Numbered from the stretch's first letter, positions 7,366 to 17,032 are shown. The stretch is DNA of 64,000 bases from an uncultured Parafilimonas sp. (GCA_903882935.1 CAIRZB010000003.1:1-64000), one strand, 5' to 3'. Translations and numbers: made by a program. The notes: generated by a model from the letters alone, not told the origin.

Positions 7366-10300
7366 AATTGTTTTTATACACAGTGCAACCATACAGTATG
7401 CAGAAGTAATGCTGGATGGCAATGTTCACCTGATTGGTACACAGGGCGTAGGCAAAAGTACGTTGCTAAGGGCTGTACTGTTTTTTTATAATGCCGATAC
7501 GTTAAAACTGGGCATCTCTAGGGAGAAGAAAAATTTTGCTGAGTATTATTTTCCTTACCAAAATTCTTTTTTGATATACGAGGTATTGGGCGAGGCAGGG
7601 CCTTTTTGCATTTTAGCCTTTAAGAGCCAGGGCAAAGTTTGTTTTCATTTTATTGATGGCCCTTACAACCGCCTGCATTATGTGCCGAATACCGGGATGG
7701 CTTATGAAAAATGGGAAGACATCCGCCGGGTGCTGGATGAAGCGCTTATTGGCTATAGCCGCAAGATAGACAGTTACGAGGAGTACAGAAACATTATTTA
7801 CGGCAATATTGAAGGTGGTAAAAAAGAGTTTGCCAGGTATGCACTGCTTGAAAGCAAGCAATACAAAAACATACCGCGCACAATACAAAATGTGTTTTTA
7901 AACAGCAAGCTTGAAGCGGAATTTATTAAGCAAACAATTATCATGTCGCTTAATGAAGAAGACATTACTATAGACCTGCAAAGCTATACCCACCACCTTA
8001 AAGACTTTGAAAGCCAGCTAAACGACCTGCACATGTACAGCCAGCCACATGTGCAAAAGCAGGCTGCGGAGGCTGTTAAAAACCACCTGGCTATAAACCA
8101 CCTGGATAATGAAAAAAATGTGTTTGCCCTGCAGCTTGCGTGGCGTGCTGCCAGCTACACAAGGGCTGTTCCAAAACTTAACGAAAAGAAAGACAAAATA
8201 ACCGATGAGATAGCATTGCTTAAAGAAGATGAGGCAAATTTAAGCGAACGCTTTACTAACAAAACAGACAAGATAAAAGCAAGGATTAATGTACTGGACA
8301 GTGAAATAAAAAAAGCCAAAGAAAAAACAGATTATTACAATGCGCAACAAATTGACAGTGTTATTATGCGCTCCGCCAACAAAAAAACACTGGAAACAGA
8401 GCAGGAGCATTTAAAGCATGAGATACAATTGTTAACGGCAGCTTTTTCGAGTATTACCACAAAATACGAGAGTCTTTTTACGGCACTCAAGCAAAGCAAC
8501 CTTGCAGAGGAGCAGGATAACAAAGGCAAGCAAGTAGCCTTACGCGAACATGCCGCCACAGAAAAAGAAGCACTAAGGGGTTTAATGGAAAAAGCTTTAA
8601 CGGAGATAAAACAGCAAAACCAGGAAAATATACAACAGGCAAGGCTTGCGGTGCAGCAAAAACAAGGTGTACTGCAGCAGGGGCAGCTTAAAAAGGCTGC
8701 CATTACCCACCAAAGATTTTTTGAAGCCGAGGTGGAAGAAACCAGGGGCAGGATAAATAACTATTCCATATCCCTGCAGGAAACGCAACTACAACTTGAC
8801 CACTTAAAAAAACAAGCAGAAACAGTACAGCAGCAGTGGTCGCTGGCCGAAGATTCGCAGAAACAATCAACCGAAAGGCAGGAGGAAAAAATACAGTCCA
8901 ATATTGCATCAAAGCGTCAGGAGGTTTTAAAAATAAACGAAAAACTGGAAGTAATTGACAAAGCTTTTTATGGTTGGCTAAACATACATAAACCGGGATG
9001 GGAGGGTACCATTGGCAAAGTAGGCGCAGATGAATTGTTATTTGATACAAGCCTTGCCCCACGCCTGTCGGGTGCTGTTGGCAACCTGTTTGGCATAGAC
9101 CTGGATTTGTCTGATATGCCCATCCGCGTTAAAACGGCAGAACAGTACGCATTGCAGCAGGAGGGTGTTAACAGTGAAATAAAGCAGCTTGAACAGGAGG
9201 TGGCCTCAATACAGGCCGAACTACTGCAGCAACTGGAGAAATTAAAAAAGAAATACCAGCCCGAACTTAAAAAAGTAAAGGACGGCCTGCTGGAAAAAAA
9301 GTATAAGCAGGAGCAGGATACAATACAGCTACAGCAGGCCCGGCTACAACAAAAAGACTGGGAATTTAAAGCTGCCAATGCCAGGCGGGATTCGATAGCC
9401 GTTACAGATGCCGCCATTGCAAGGGCCAATGAGGCACTTGCTGCTGCCGAACAGGCATTGAAGCAAAAAGAAGAAGAGCTTTCAGTTAATTTGAAGCTGA
9501 AGGAAAAAGAATATACCAAAAAAATAAGCGCGGCAGACCAGCAACTGGCGCAAGGGTTAGCCCAATTAACCAATGCTTTAAAAGCCCAGCAGGCTGCATG
9601 GAAACTACAGGCGCAGGAACTGGAAACCCGGAGCCTGGAAGAACTGGCAGGCAAGGGCGTTGACACCTTACGTATTGAAGCAATTAACGCAACACTGCAG
9701 AAGGTGGCAGGCGAACTCGCTTTTATTGACGGGAAACGCGACCTGCTAATAATGTATCATAACGACAGGAAGGAATGGATTGACCGTGCAGGGGAATTTA
9801 AAAGCAATAAGGCGGCGCAGGAGCAACAGCTAACACATGAGTTTGAAAAATACAGCCTTCAGCACTTGGCCTTAAAAGATAAAATAGCAGAAGCCGGGGA
9901 AAGGCTTTCGCGCGCAGAAGCACAACTGGTTGAGGCGGAAGACAACCTTAATGCATTTGATCGCTTTCAGCAAACCGACGCATGGTTAAGCATAGAACCA
10001 GCCTATATACAGGAAAAGGACACCAATAAAAATGAACGTACCTGCTTACATTTAATTGATGAAATAAACCGTTGCCATTATAACGCCATAACACGGCTGG
10101 ATAACCTTAAGGAAGCTGCAAATAAATTTCTGGGTAACTTCTCAGTGCAAAATATTTTTAATTTTCCACAGGTACTCTCCACTAAGCAGGATTACCGGCA
10201 GTTTACGGAGAAACTAAACGAATTTGTTAACAATGGCAAGATAGCTGAGTTTGAAAAAAGAGTAAATGAGCGCTTTGCCAACGTAATAAAACTGGTGGGT

Positions 10301-10999
10301 AAAGAAACGGCAGACCTGATGTCGAGAACCGGAGACATTCAAAAAATAATCTCAAACATCAACAGGGATTTTGAAAGCAAAAACTTTGTTGGCGCGATTA
10401 AAAAAATTGAACTGCGGATAAACGACAGCGCAAACAGTGTAGTACAGTTGCTGATAAGAATTAAAAAGTTTAATGATGAACACAGCTTTGATATTGGTGG
10501 CTTAAACCTTTTTTCATCAACCGATTCCGAAAATAAAAACAAGAAAGCTGTAGACCTTTTGAAGCAACTTAGCAAGGCAATTACTGAATACCGCAGGGAA
10601 GCGATAGCACTCTCCGATTCCTTTGAACTACAGTTTAGGGTGGAGGAAAATGAAAATGACACAGGATGGGTTGAAAAGCTATCCAACGTTGGCTCTGAAG
10701 GTACTGACGTACTGGTAAAAGCGATGATTAACATTATGCTGCTAAACGTTTTTAAGGAAGGGGCCAGCAAGCGTTTCAGCGAGTTCAGGCTGCATTGCAT
10801 GATGGATGAAATAGGCAAACTGCACCCTAACAATATTAAAGGCATACTGCAGTTTGCCAACGACCGTAATATTTTATTGATCAACGGTTCCCCTACTGAA
10901 ACCAATGCATCAAACTACCGTCATATTTATAAACTGGAGAAAGATAATAAGCGTTTTACTAAAATAAAACGCATCATCACCAATTACAGCACTACGTGA
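7349..10999 (+). CDS. jetC: Wadjet defence ATPase JetC (SMC/MukB-like)
   Basis: A 1216-residue SMC-like ATPase. Walker A is GTQGVGKS at residues 30-37; the C-terminal head carries a signature-like SEGTDVLVKAM segment and Walker B LHCMMDEIG with Asp1153 and Glu1154. Between them lie two long coiled-coil arms (roughly residues 260-530 and 600-880, Lys/Glu/Gln-rich) and a small globular hinge (about 540-600, PGWEGTIGKVGADELLF). This architecture is that of MukB/MksB/JetC, the loop-extruding motor that scans for small circular DNA. The 17-base overlap with jetB and the overlapping TGATG junction with jetD imply coupled translation. The frame is intact with all ATPase motifs, so the system looks functional. 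Confidence 0.9.
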   Translation: MRFLNKIVFIHSATIQYAEVMLDGNVHLIGTQGVGKSTLLRAVLFFYNADTLKLGISREKKNFAEYYFPYQNSFLIYEVLGEAGPFCILAFKSQGKVCFHFIDGPYNRLHYVPNTGMAYEKWEDIRRVLDEALIGYSRKIDSYEEYRNIIYGNIEGGKKEFARYALLESKQYKNIPRTIQNVFLNSKLEAEFIKQTIIMSLNEEDITIDLQSYTHHLKDFESQLNDLHMYSQPHVQKQAAEAVKNHLAINHLDNEKNVFALQLAWRAASYTRAVPKLNEKKDKITDEIALLKEDEANLSERFTNKTDKIKARINVLDSEIKKAKEKTDYYNAQQIDSVIMRSANKKTLETEQEHLKHEIQLLTAAFSSITTKYESLFTALKQSNLAEEQDNKGKQVALREHAATEKEALRGLMEKALTEIKQQNQENIQQARLAVQQKQGVLQQGQLKKAAITHQRFFEAEVEETRGRINNYSISLQETQLQLDHLKKQAETVQQQWSLAEDSQKQSTERQEEKIQSNIASKRQEVLKINEKLEVIDKAFYGWLNIHKPGWEGTIGKVGADELLFDTSLAPRLSGAVGNLFGIDLDLSDMPIRVKTAEQYALQQEGVNSEIKQLEQEVASIQAELLQQLEKLKKKYQPELKKVKDGLLEKKYKQEQDTIQLQQARLQQKDWEFKAANARRDSIAVTDAAIARANEALAAAEQALKQKEEELSVNLKLKEKEYTKKISAADQQLAQGLAQLTNALKAQQAAWKLQAQELETRSLEELAGKGVDTLRIEAINATLQKVAGELAFIDGKRDLLIMYHNDRKEWIDRAGEFKSNKAAQEQQLTHEFEKYSLQHLALKDKIAEAGERLSRAEAQLVEAEDNLNAFDRFQQTDAWLSIEPAYIQEKDTNKNERTCLHLIDEINRCHYNAITRLDNLKEAANKFLGNFSVQNIFNFPQVLSTKQDYRQFTEKLNEFVNNGKIAEFEKRVNERFANVIKLVGKETADLMSRTGDIQKIISNINRDFESKNFVGAIKKIELRINDSANSVVQLLIRIKKFNDEHSFDIGGLNLFSSTDSENKNKKAVDLLKQLSKAITEYRREAIALSDSFELQFRVEENENDTGWVEKLSNVGSEGTDVLVKAMINIMLLNVFKEGASKRFSEFRLHCMMDEIGKLHPNNIKGILQFANDRNILLINGSPTETNASNYRHIYKLEKDNKRFTKIKRIITNYSTT

Positions 11000-11859
11000 T
11001 GTTACCCATACATATTGCCCTAAAGCTACAGGAAATGCTGGTAACAGGCACACCGGTAGCATCTTCGCTAATGAAGCATACATTGGTGCAGCGCATGCTG
11101 GATGATGCTGTATTAATAAAAAAGCAACCCAGTAAAACAAAAGCCGTTATAACAATAACTGATGTAGCTGCCTTAAAAAATTACCTGCATAATGTTTTCG
11201 GCATTGCTTCACTGAATGATTATATAAAAAAACATTCGGATAAAAATATAACCAGGCATGAAGCAGTAACGGTGTCAGGCAACTCAAAGCTTAAAGCCAT
11301 CCGTACCTTTAAAGGCTTTTTGGTTAATAGTTATCAACCCATTAACACGCAGTTGAGCGGCAACAATTTTATTGTACAGCCCGTTGCTGGTACTTATACA
11401 TTTATCACCGATGTCGAATCGTTTTTACCGGATGCATCCGTAACAATTATTGGCGTGGAGAATGCTGAAAATTTCCGACACATACACCAGCAGGCTTACT
11501 TGTTTAAGGGATTAACACCGTTGTTTGTTAGCCGCTACCCCCATAGCAACGATTTATTAGCCTGGTTAAAAAAAATACCAAACCCATACTTGCATTTTGG
11601 AGATTTTGATTTTGAAGGCATTCAAATTTATCTTAATGAATATAAAAAGCACCTTAACAAGGCCACATTTTATATTCCTGAAGATATTGAGAAAATACTG
11701 GCAAAGTATGGAAACAGGGAATTATACAACCGGCAATTTGCCCATATAAAAAAATTGCCACTAAATGCAGAAGCCGCCATTGATAGCCTTACACAACTTT
11801 TGCATAAATATAAAAAGGTGCTGGAACAGGAAATATTTGTTAGACAGCCTGAACTGTAA
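10999..11859 (+). CDS. jetD: Wadjet nuclease subunit JetD (Toprim domain)
   Basis: A 287-residue protein (ATG at 10999; a GTG at 10996 is an alternative) whose start overlaps the jetC stop. The C-terminal half has a Toprim fold signature: TIIGVENAENFRH supplies the conserved Glu (about residue 153) and HFGDFDFEGI the Asp-x-Asp (about residue 200). The N-terminal half is the arm domain seen in JetD (DUF3322/DUF2220 type). JetD cleaves plasmid DNA once the JetABC motor has stalled on a closed circle. It appears shorter than the roughly 380-400 residues I would expect for a type I JetD, so this may be a divergent subtype. Ends in a run of basic and acidic helices. Confidence 0.85.
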   Translation: MLPIHIALKLQEMLVTGTPVASSLMKHTLVQRMLDDAVLIKKQPSKTKAVITITDVAALKNYLHNVFGIASLNDYIKKHSDKNITRHEAVTVSGNSKLKAIRTFKGFLVNSYQPINTQLSGNNFIVQPVAGTYTFITDVESFLPDASVTIIGVENAENFRHIHQQAYLFKGLTPLFVSRYPHSNDLLAWLKKIPNPYLHFGDFDFEGIQIYLNEYKKHLNKATFYIPEDIEKILAKYGNRELYNRQFAHIKKLPLNAEAAIDSLTQLLHKYKKVLEQEIFVRQPEL

Positions 11860-12215
11860 AAACAGTTCTTGCCACCCTGACAGGGCAATATTTTCAACCA
11901 TGAACGAACATCCGCTCCCTAGGAACTTCCAGTTCCGGGGCTATATTCTGTTGCCTTTGGCAACAGTGTACATGCCGCCAAAGGCGACAGAATGGCCCTT
12001 CGGAACTAGAAGTTCCGGAAGAGCGTTATGCCGCCCTTCATTACCGCCCACTCCGCCCAAAATGGCGCAACCGTTTGTGCAGCTTTTTAACCCTGCCCAT
12101 AGCTATATTTACACAGCAAACATTACAGCAAGGTGATGCTTTTTGCAAACGCCCCAACGCTATTTTTTGGCGCCGCTTTATTAACTGGAGTACAAACGAA
12201 TAAACAACCATTTGA
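11860..12215. other. intergenic region between jetD and the alpha-galactosidase gene
   Basis: Contains copy 1 of the 113-bp hairpin repeat (11913-12025). The remaining roughly 190 bases upstream of 12216 hold no gene that I can support and presumably the promoter of the glycosidase. Confidence 0.5.
11913..12025. repeat. 113-bp hairpin repeat, copy 1
   Basis: Begins CGCTCCCTAGGAACTTCC and ends TTCCGGAAGAGCG. The two halves are imperfect inverted copies, so the whole unit can fold as one long hairpin, with smaller palindromes (GTTGCC-TTT-GGCAAC and CGCCAAAGGCG) at the centre. The same unit is at 14970-15082 with equal length, and a decayed form is near 45084-45180. Confidence 0.75.
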
Positions 12216-14657
12216 ATGAAAAAGCAGTACCGCTTTATGCTTGCCTTTGTGCTTATGCTTACCAGCATAATGCTTGCTATCAATATAACCCGTGCGCAAA
12301 CCCGCATTACAATACCATTTAATGGCCCGCAGGCATCCCCGTCGGTGGTTGTTAATTATGCGGGCTGGACATTGACTGCCGATGCCACGCAAGGCACCCT
12401 AAACATTGCCTATGACAGTTTGGGCGTGTTGTTGCAACACGTGCGGCTTACCATGCAGCAGGGCAGCAACCTGGTACCGGCAGGCCCCTGGGCAGCCGAA
12501 AAAACAAGCCCACAGCAACTGGCCGTTACGCTACACAACCCGGCCGTTGCGGTATTGTTTACGGTTACCGAATTTGGTTTATCAGTAGCATCGTCTTCTT
12601 CAACCCTGGTGCTCACAGCCCAAGCACCGGCCGGCAACAACCGCATAGTAGCCAATGTTATCGACCCAAACGGCATACCCGTTACATGGTCGGGTACCAA
12701 CGAGGTGGTGGAGAACTTTGGGGGCAGCGAAACCCATGTACCCTCCTATCTGCCTGCTAAAAACCCGGAGGTGATGACGTTTACGCTTGGCAATGTGTCG
12801 TCGGCCAACATCCATGCCCTTTTTGACCGCAATCTGGACATGGCCATTGTGTTTTCTAACCAATCCCAACTGGTAGTTAACCAGCAACAACCCAACCTAT
12901 TGGACGTTACCATTCCCGTGGCAGGCAATACCGCCATCCGCCTGCTGCCCCACTATTATGTGCATACGCTTGGCCTGCCGTTTTACGAGCGTTTTAACGA
13001 TTCGGCGTTTCCCGCCGCACCCATGGTTTGGGGCAGCTGGACCAGCTACTACCGCGATACCAGGGAACAAGACATTGTGCGCAATACAGACTGGCTTGCC
13101 GCCAACCTAAAACCGTATGGGTTTACCTATGTGCAGATTGACGATGGCTACGACACCCGCAAAGACAGCCTGCAACACCAATGGATTGATAACTGGCAGC
13201 GGGACCTGTTTCCAAAAGGCCCAGCATGGATGGCGGGTTACATAAAATCAAAAGGGCTACACCCCGGTCTTTGGCTGGTACCCAACAGCTATGCCGGCGC
13301 CTTGGCAACCCACCCAGAATGGTACCTGCGGGACAAATACGGCAAGCTAGTGTTAGACTACGACACCCCGGCCATTGACTATACCCACCCCGGCGCACAG
13401 CAATGGCTGCACACACTGTTTACCACGCTAAAAAACTGGGGTTTTGAGTATTATAAGTTTGACGGCGAGTTCGCCATACCCCAATATGCGCCCGGTGTTG
13501 ACCGTACAAAACTATTTGATACCACCGGTAACCCCGTGGCTGCCTACCGGCAAAGGCTGCGGTTAATAAGGGATATTATTGGCCCCAACACCTTTATAGA
13601 AGGCTGCCCTGCCGGCACGCCGCTAAACGGCATAGGGTTTTTTAATTCGTATTTTAATGGTGCCGATGTGTACAACACCTGGCTGGGGCACCATGCCCTG
13701 TTCAATTCCATAAACGCCAATGCCTTTTTAAACCATATGGCGGTTTATGTTATGCCTGGCGAAGGCATTGACATTGCCCCCTTTACCACCGTGGCCGAAG
13801 CCGCAAAAAAAATGCCCGCCCGCTATTTATACACGGCGCAAACAAGCGAGGACTCCTTAAAAGGGTTTGGCGTAACGGATGCCGAGGCCCGCACCATGGT
13901 ATCATTGGTGGCACTTACCGGCGTTGCCTACCCCCTAACCAGTATTATGCCCCAATTGCCGCCCGAACGCGCCCAGCTGCTTAAAATGACCATGCCCACG
14001 ATGCCTATTTTGCCCGCAGACCTGTACAGCCGGGGCAGCGACATGAGCACCACCACCCCTTGGGAATATTTTAAACACCGAACACCGGATACTTACATAC
14101 ACAACTATGCGGAAATAATTGACTTGAAGGTAAATGCGGCCGCGGGTATTTTTGATGTGGTGGCTGTTACCAACTGGCGCAGCAAAATGGCTGTTAGAAA
14201 AATTATGCTGGTTGATAAACTCGGCTTACCCCCCGGCACCGCTTATGCCGCTTTTGATTTTTGGCGGCAGGCCTTTTTAGGCATCTATAAAAACAGTCTG
14301 CAACTAAGCGTGCCCGCCCACGACACCAGGGTTGTACAGCTGCACCCTTTACTGGGCCGACCCCAGCTTATTGGCAACTCTAGGCATATTTCTGGGGCAT
14401 ATTCCATCCAGAGCCTACAGTGGCAGGCGGGCAACAATACCCTAGCCGGCGTTTCAGAAACAATAACCGGGCAACCATACAACCTATACATATATGTGCC
14501 GGATGGCTTCAGCATGCCAGCCGCAACCGCCTACACAGGCAAAAACACCGCCGTTCCGGTTGAAACGGCAATGGCAAACCATGTGCTTACTTTACGTATA
14601 ACCGGAATGCGCCAGCCGGTTAGTTGGCAGGTGAAGTTTAAGCGCGGCAGCAATTAG
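12216..14657 (+). CDS. secreted alpha-galactosidase-like glycoside hydrolase (clan GH-D)
   Basis: An 813-residue secreted enzyme with a signal peptide (MLAFVLMLTSIMLAINITRAQ). Residues 30-260 form an N-terminal beta domain. The TIM barrel starts near residue 268 with MVWGSWTSYYRD and contains YVQIDDGYD, HPGLWLVPNSY and YYKFDGEF, where the Asp after KF is the expected clan-D nucleophile. EGCPAGTPLNGIGF follows, and the acid/base Asp is probably in the FNGADVYNTW segment. The C-terminus is a beta-sandwich. This is the pattern of GH36/GH27-type enzymes, which release terminal alpha-galactose by a retaining mechanism; the exact family and substrate cannot be fixed by eye. It stands alone, with no transporter next to it. 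Confidence 0.8.
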   Translation: MKKQYRFMLAFVLMLTSIMLAINITRAQTRITIPFNGPQASPSVVVNYAGWTLTADATQGTLNIAYDSLGVLLQHVRLTMQQGSNLVPAGPWAAEKTSPQQLAVTLHNPAVAVLFTVTEFGLSVASSSSTLVLTAQAPAGNNRIVANVIDPNGIPVTWSGTNEVVENFGGSETHVPSYLPAKNPEVMTFTLGNVSSANIHALFDRNLDMAIVFSNQSQLVVNQQQPNLLDVTIPVAGNTAIRLLPHYYVHTLGLPFYERFNDSAFPAAPMVWGSWTSYYRDTREQDIVRNTDWLAANLKPYGFTYVQIDDGYDTRKDSLQHQWIDNWQRDLFPKGPAWMAGYIKSKGLHPGLWLVPNSYAGALATHPEWYLRDKYGKLVLDYDTPAIDYTHPGAQQWLHTLFTTLKNWGFEYYKFDGEFAIPQYAPGVDRTKLFDTTGNPVAAYRQRLRLIRDIIGPNTFIEGCPAGTPLNGIGFFNSYFNGADVYNTWLGHHALFNSINANAFLNHMAVYVMPGEGIDIAPFTTVAEAAKKMPARYLYTAQTSEDSLKGFGVTDAEARTMVSLVALTGVAYPLTSIMPQLPPERAQLLKMTMPTMPILPADLYSRGSDMSTTTPWEYFKHRTPDTYIHNYAEIIDLKVNAAAGIFDVVAVTNWRSKMAVRKIMLVDKLGLPPGTAYAAFDFWRQAFLGIYKNSLQLSVPAHDTRVVQLHPLLGRPQLIGNSRHISGAYSIQSLQWQAGNNTLAGVSETITGQPYNLYIYVPDGFSMPAATAYTGKNTAVPVETAMANHVLTLRITGMRQPVSWQVKFKRGSN

Positions 14658-14892
14658 TTGTCTTCCAGCAGCATTACAAGCCAACAATTACTCGTGCCCT
14701 TTTGCGTAGGGGAATTGTGGCCAAACTAGGCTTAACAGCATATCTTTTTGGCCGGTATAAACCCCCTCACCGACCTCAATAACCTGCCCGACCCCATCGA
14801 GCTGGCACATAATATCATTGAAAACTTTGGGGCCGCGTTGGCCAGTTTTAGCGAAATAATGGTGCCGTTAGCGAGTAAGTGTGGGTGTTTTA

Positions 14893-14923
14893 GATGTGTC
14901 AACTTTTTGAAAGTTGACACATC
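14893..14923. repeat. perfect 14-bp stem hairpin
   Basis: GATGTGTCAACTTT and AAAGTTGACACATC are exact complements separated by TTG. No U-run follows, so a factor-independent terminator is unlikely; it may be an operator or a transposon-derived structure. Confidence 0.6.
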
Positions 14924-14969
14924 TTGCAACTCGAAATATAATATGCCGCCCTTAAGGGCTTTACTCCTC

Positions 14970-15082
14970 CGCTCCCTAGGAACTCCTAGTTCCGGGGCTG
15001 TATTCTGTTGCCTTGGGCAACGGGTTATACGCCGCCAAAGGCGACAACATAGCCCTTCGGAAATGCAAGTTCCGGAAGAGCG
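14970..15082. repeat. 113-bp hairpin repeat, copy 2
   Basis: Same boundaries and length as copy 1 (CGCTCCCTAGGAAC at the left, TTCCGGAAGAGCG at the right) with central GTTGCCTTGGGCAAC and CGCCAAAGGCGACA. Substitutions are scattered but the long inverted symmetry is kept. Confidence 0.75.
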
Positions 15083-15256
15083 AGATGGTGCTGGCGGCTA
15101 GCGTAGTAAATACCAACCGAAAACAATTCGATGGCGGATCGTTTTTAAAAAACCGGGATTTAAGGCTTTAATTGTAATTTTTGCCGAAAACTGCGTATCG
15201 ACCTAATAAAAGCCTCATTGCGTTTTGGTACCACAAACACTATTTACCTGCAAGTG

Positions 15257-15766
15257 TTATTCATGGTTCGCCAGCACCTTTTCAAAGGCCTTTCGGGGTG
15301 CGCCATTAAAAAATATTTCGCCACAATATTGGTAGCCAAGGTTAGCCAAAATTTTCAGCATGGGTCTATTGTCAAAGTTGGTGTCTACTTTAATGCTGTA
15401 TACTTTTTTTGCGGTGCATAAATGTTCAACCTCATAAAACAACAGGGTGGCAATGCCTTTTCCTTTTACCGCATCACATACCGCCACACGGTGCACCACC
15501 GCATAGTTTCCGCTGGTAAGCCATGCCCCTATAATATCGTTGTATGCTGGCTCTATGCCAAAAATTATGGCAGCATAAGCCCAAATATCATTGTTGTTGA
15601 CCAATACATACCCGTAGCCATTGGCAATATCGTCGTGCACGGTTTGCTCATTGGGGTAACCGTTTTGCCATTGGTCGCTGCCATCTTGTCTTCTTTGCTC
15701 AATGGCCTGTTGGAGAATTTCCCAAATGATGGGGGCGTCTGAATATGTTGCCTTTCTTACAATCAT
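15257..15766 (-). CDS. GNAT family N-acetyltransferase
   Basis: The ATG at 15766 gives a 169-residue GNAT protein (MIVRKATYSDAPIIWEILQ). The acetyl-CoA binding segment is HRVAVCDAVKGKGIATLLFYEVEHL, with GKGIA matching the Q/RxxGxG/A loop, and IKVDTNFDNRPMLKILANLGYQYCG is the usual C-terminal strand and helix. The frame is open further upstream to 15931, but those codons come from a dispersed repeat (15817-15980) and have no GNAT homology, so the internal start is chosen. It is a cytosolic acetyltransferase of unknown substrate, probably transcribed alone. Confidence 0.85.
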   Translation of the reverse strand: MIVRKATYSDAPIIWEILQQAIEQRRQDGSDQWQNGYPNEQTVHDDIANGYGYVLVNNNDIWAYAAIIFGIEPAYNDIIGAWLTSGNYAVVHRVAVCDAVKGKGIATLLFYEVEHLCTAKKVYSIKVDTNFDNRPMLKILANLGYQYCGEIFFNGAPRKAFEKVLANHE

Positions 15767-16168
15767 ATTTACAAAGTACAACAATAAAATGTATGGGTAC
15801 AATTCAAATAGTAGCATATCGCGCTTGCCCCATCGGGGCTGCCTGTTTGTAGTAGAAAAATCAACAAATATTGTTTTGCCCCCTTGTGGGGCTACCCATA
15901 AAGCTTTGCGGGTAGCCCCACAAAGGGGCATTGTATAATTTTTTTGCAGTTTCTACAAATGGGTAGTGCCTTAGGCACATGCAGAAGACATTTTGGTTTG
16001 CACCCAAACGTAATGCCTGCCTTAGAGGCTATGCCAATAGGCTACATTGCAAAAATGGGGTGCCGCCTTATTGTTTGCCAGATATGGTCGTTGTTGCTAA
16101 AAACTCCCAACAACGGCAAAACGCAACTTGTAGCCAGGCCAAATAGCGCATATCCATTAAACTTTACA
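15767..16168. other. intergenic region with dispersed repeat
   Basis: Holds copy A of the 160-bp repeat (15817-15980). The remaining 190 bases include one copy of the CTCCCAACAACGGCAAAACG word at 16104-16126 that recurs at 17381. No gene is supported. Confidence 0.5.
15817..15980 (+). repeat. dispersed 160-bp repeat, copy A
   Basis: Runs from ATCGCGCTTGCCCCATCGG to GTAGTGCCTTAGGCACAT. The reverse complement of 53778-53935 matches it nearly throughout, including ATTGTTTTGC, the TTGTGGGGCTACCC block and TAGTGCC. It contains an internal inverted pair GGGGCTACCC / GGGTAGCCCC around AAGCTTTGC. No coding capacity is apparent. Confidence 0.75.
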
Positions 16169-16831
16169 TCATTTTGGGTCTGGGTCTGGAAAACACTGTG
16201 GCCCAACTGCCCCGCCGCCATATTCAAGCACCACGCTGTCGTTATAAAAAATGTATTTGCACGAGTCGTTGTATTGGTATTTATCGGCAATCCGTCTCTC
16301 GAAAATATTGTAAAAATACTTTCCAAAGCCAACACGTTGAAAACCAATATTCACAGGCTCGCCATTTTGGATTGATATACAGTTTGCATTGTCGAGCAGC
16401 TGCTTTATTTTTTTAAAAGTGTTTGCATCCCAACCAAGCAGCCTGCATGTTTGCGAAAAAGTTAGTTGTGACTTATTGAATGCAGCAATACCTTCTTCTT
16501 GCTTGTATTGGTAGGGATTTACGCTCCATTCCCCAAATACGGGAGGTTGGCCTGGCCCCTCGGTGTTTTGGTGCTTATTTTTTACAATAAAGTCAATGTC
16601 ATTTTCATCATGAAACTCAACATACACTTGCAGTGAATCAACCGAAATGGATGTGTAGTAGTCTCTTAGCTTTTCAATCTCTCTTTTTTTTAGTGTATAA
16701 TTTACAATAAGGCCTTTGTGGCTTGCATCCGGCCTAGCAGCTGTATGCTTGCTAAAATGGCTACCAACAAAATAGGCTACCATAACTAAGCCAATCGCAA
16801 GTAAAGGTAAGAGTATCAATTTTTTAATCAT
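16169..16831 (-). CDS. membrane-anchored protein of unknown function
   Basis: A 220-residue protein from the ATG at 16831. It starts with one hydrophobic segment (KKLILLPLLAIGLVMVAYFVGSHF cut to its core: residues 3-23) acting as signal anchor, followed by a soluble domain of about 195 residues with charged helices and a Gly/aromatic C-terminal part (FGKYFYNIFERR). I recognise no family. The frame is open further upstream, but that region contains the 17033/17139 inverted repeat and has no plausible start. It stands alone on the minus strand between repeats. Confidence 0.6.
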   Translation of the reverse strand: MIKKLILLPLLAIGLVMVAYFVGSHFSKHTAARPDASHKGLIVNYTLKKREIEKLRDYYTSISVDSLQVYVEFHDENDIDFIVKNKHQNTEGPGQPPVFGEWSVNPYQYKQEEGIAAFNKSQLTFSQTCRLLGWDANTFKKIKQLLDNANCISIQNGEPVNIGFQRVGFGKYFYNIFERRIADKYQYNDSCKYIFYNDSVVLEYGGGAVGPQCFPDPDPK

Positions 16832-17032
16832 CTTGGGTACTTTGGTCAGTAGTTGAATATCCCAAAGGTAATAATGTATGCTAAATTTATCCTGCCTTGC
16901 GAACGCGGCAACTAGGGAGTATAACCATTTTTCCTCTGTTGGTGACCAATTATTTGCATACGAACATACATATGCACCGTCATAGCGGGCCGCGCACACG
17001 CAAACCAAAGCCACATGCTGCCTAAAAGCGGC

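Larger units (their letters stand above)
14658..15256. other. 600-bp intergenic stretch with hairpin and repeat copy 2
   Basis: Carries a perfect 14-bp stem hairpin (14893-14923) and the second 113-bp repeat (14970-15082). An open frame of 117 codons crosses the repeat but has no recognisable domain and is rejected as a gene. Confidence 0.55.

Noticed and set aside
14748-15101. Possible 117-codon gene after the alpha-galactosidase
   Set aside because: It crosses the 14-bp hairpin and the 113-bp repeat, and the translation has no known domain.
15767-15931. N-terminal extension of the GNAT gene
   Set aside because: These codons come from the dispersed 160-bp repeat; GNAT homology begins at the ATG at 15766.
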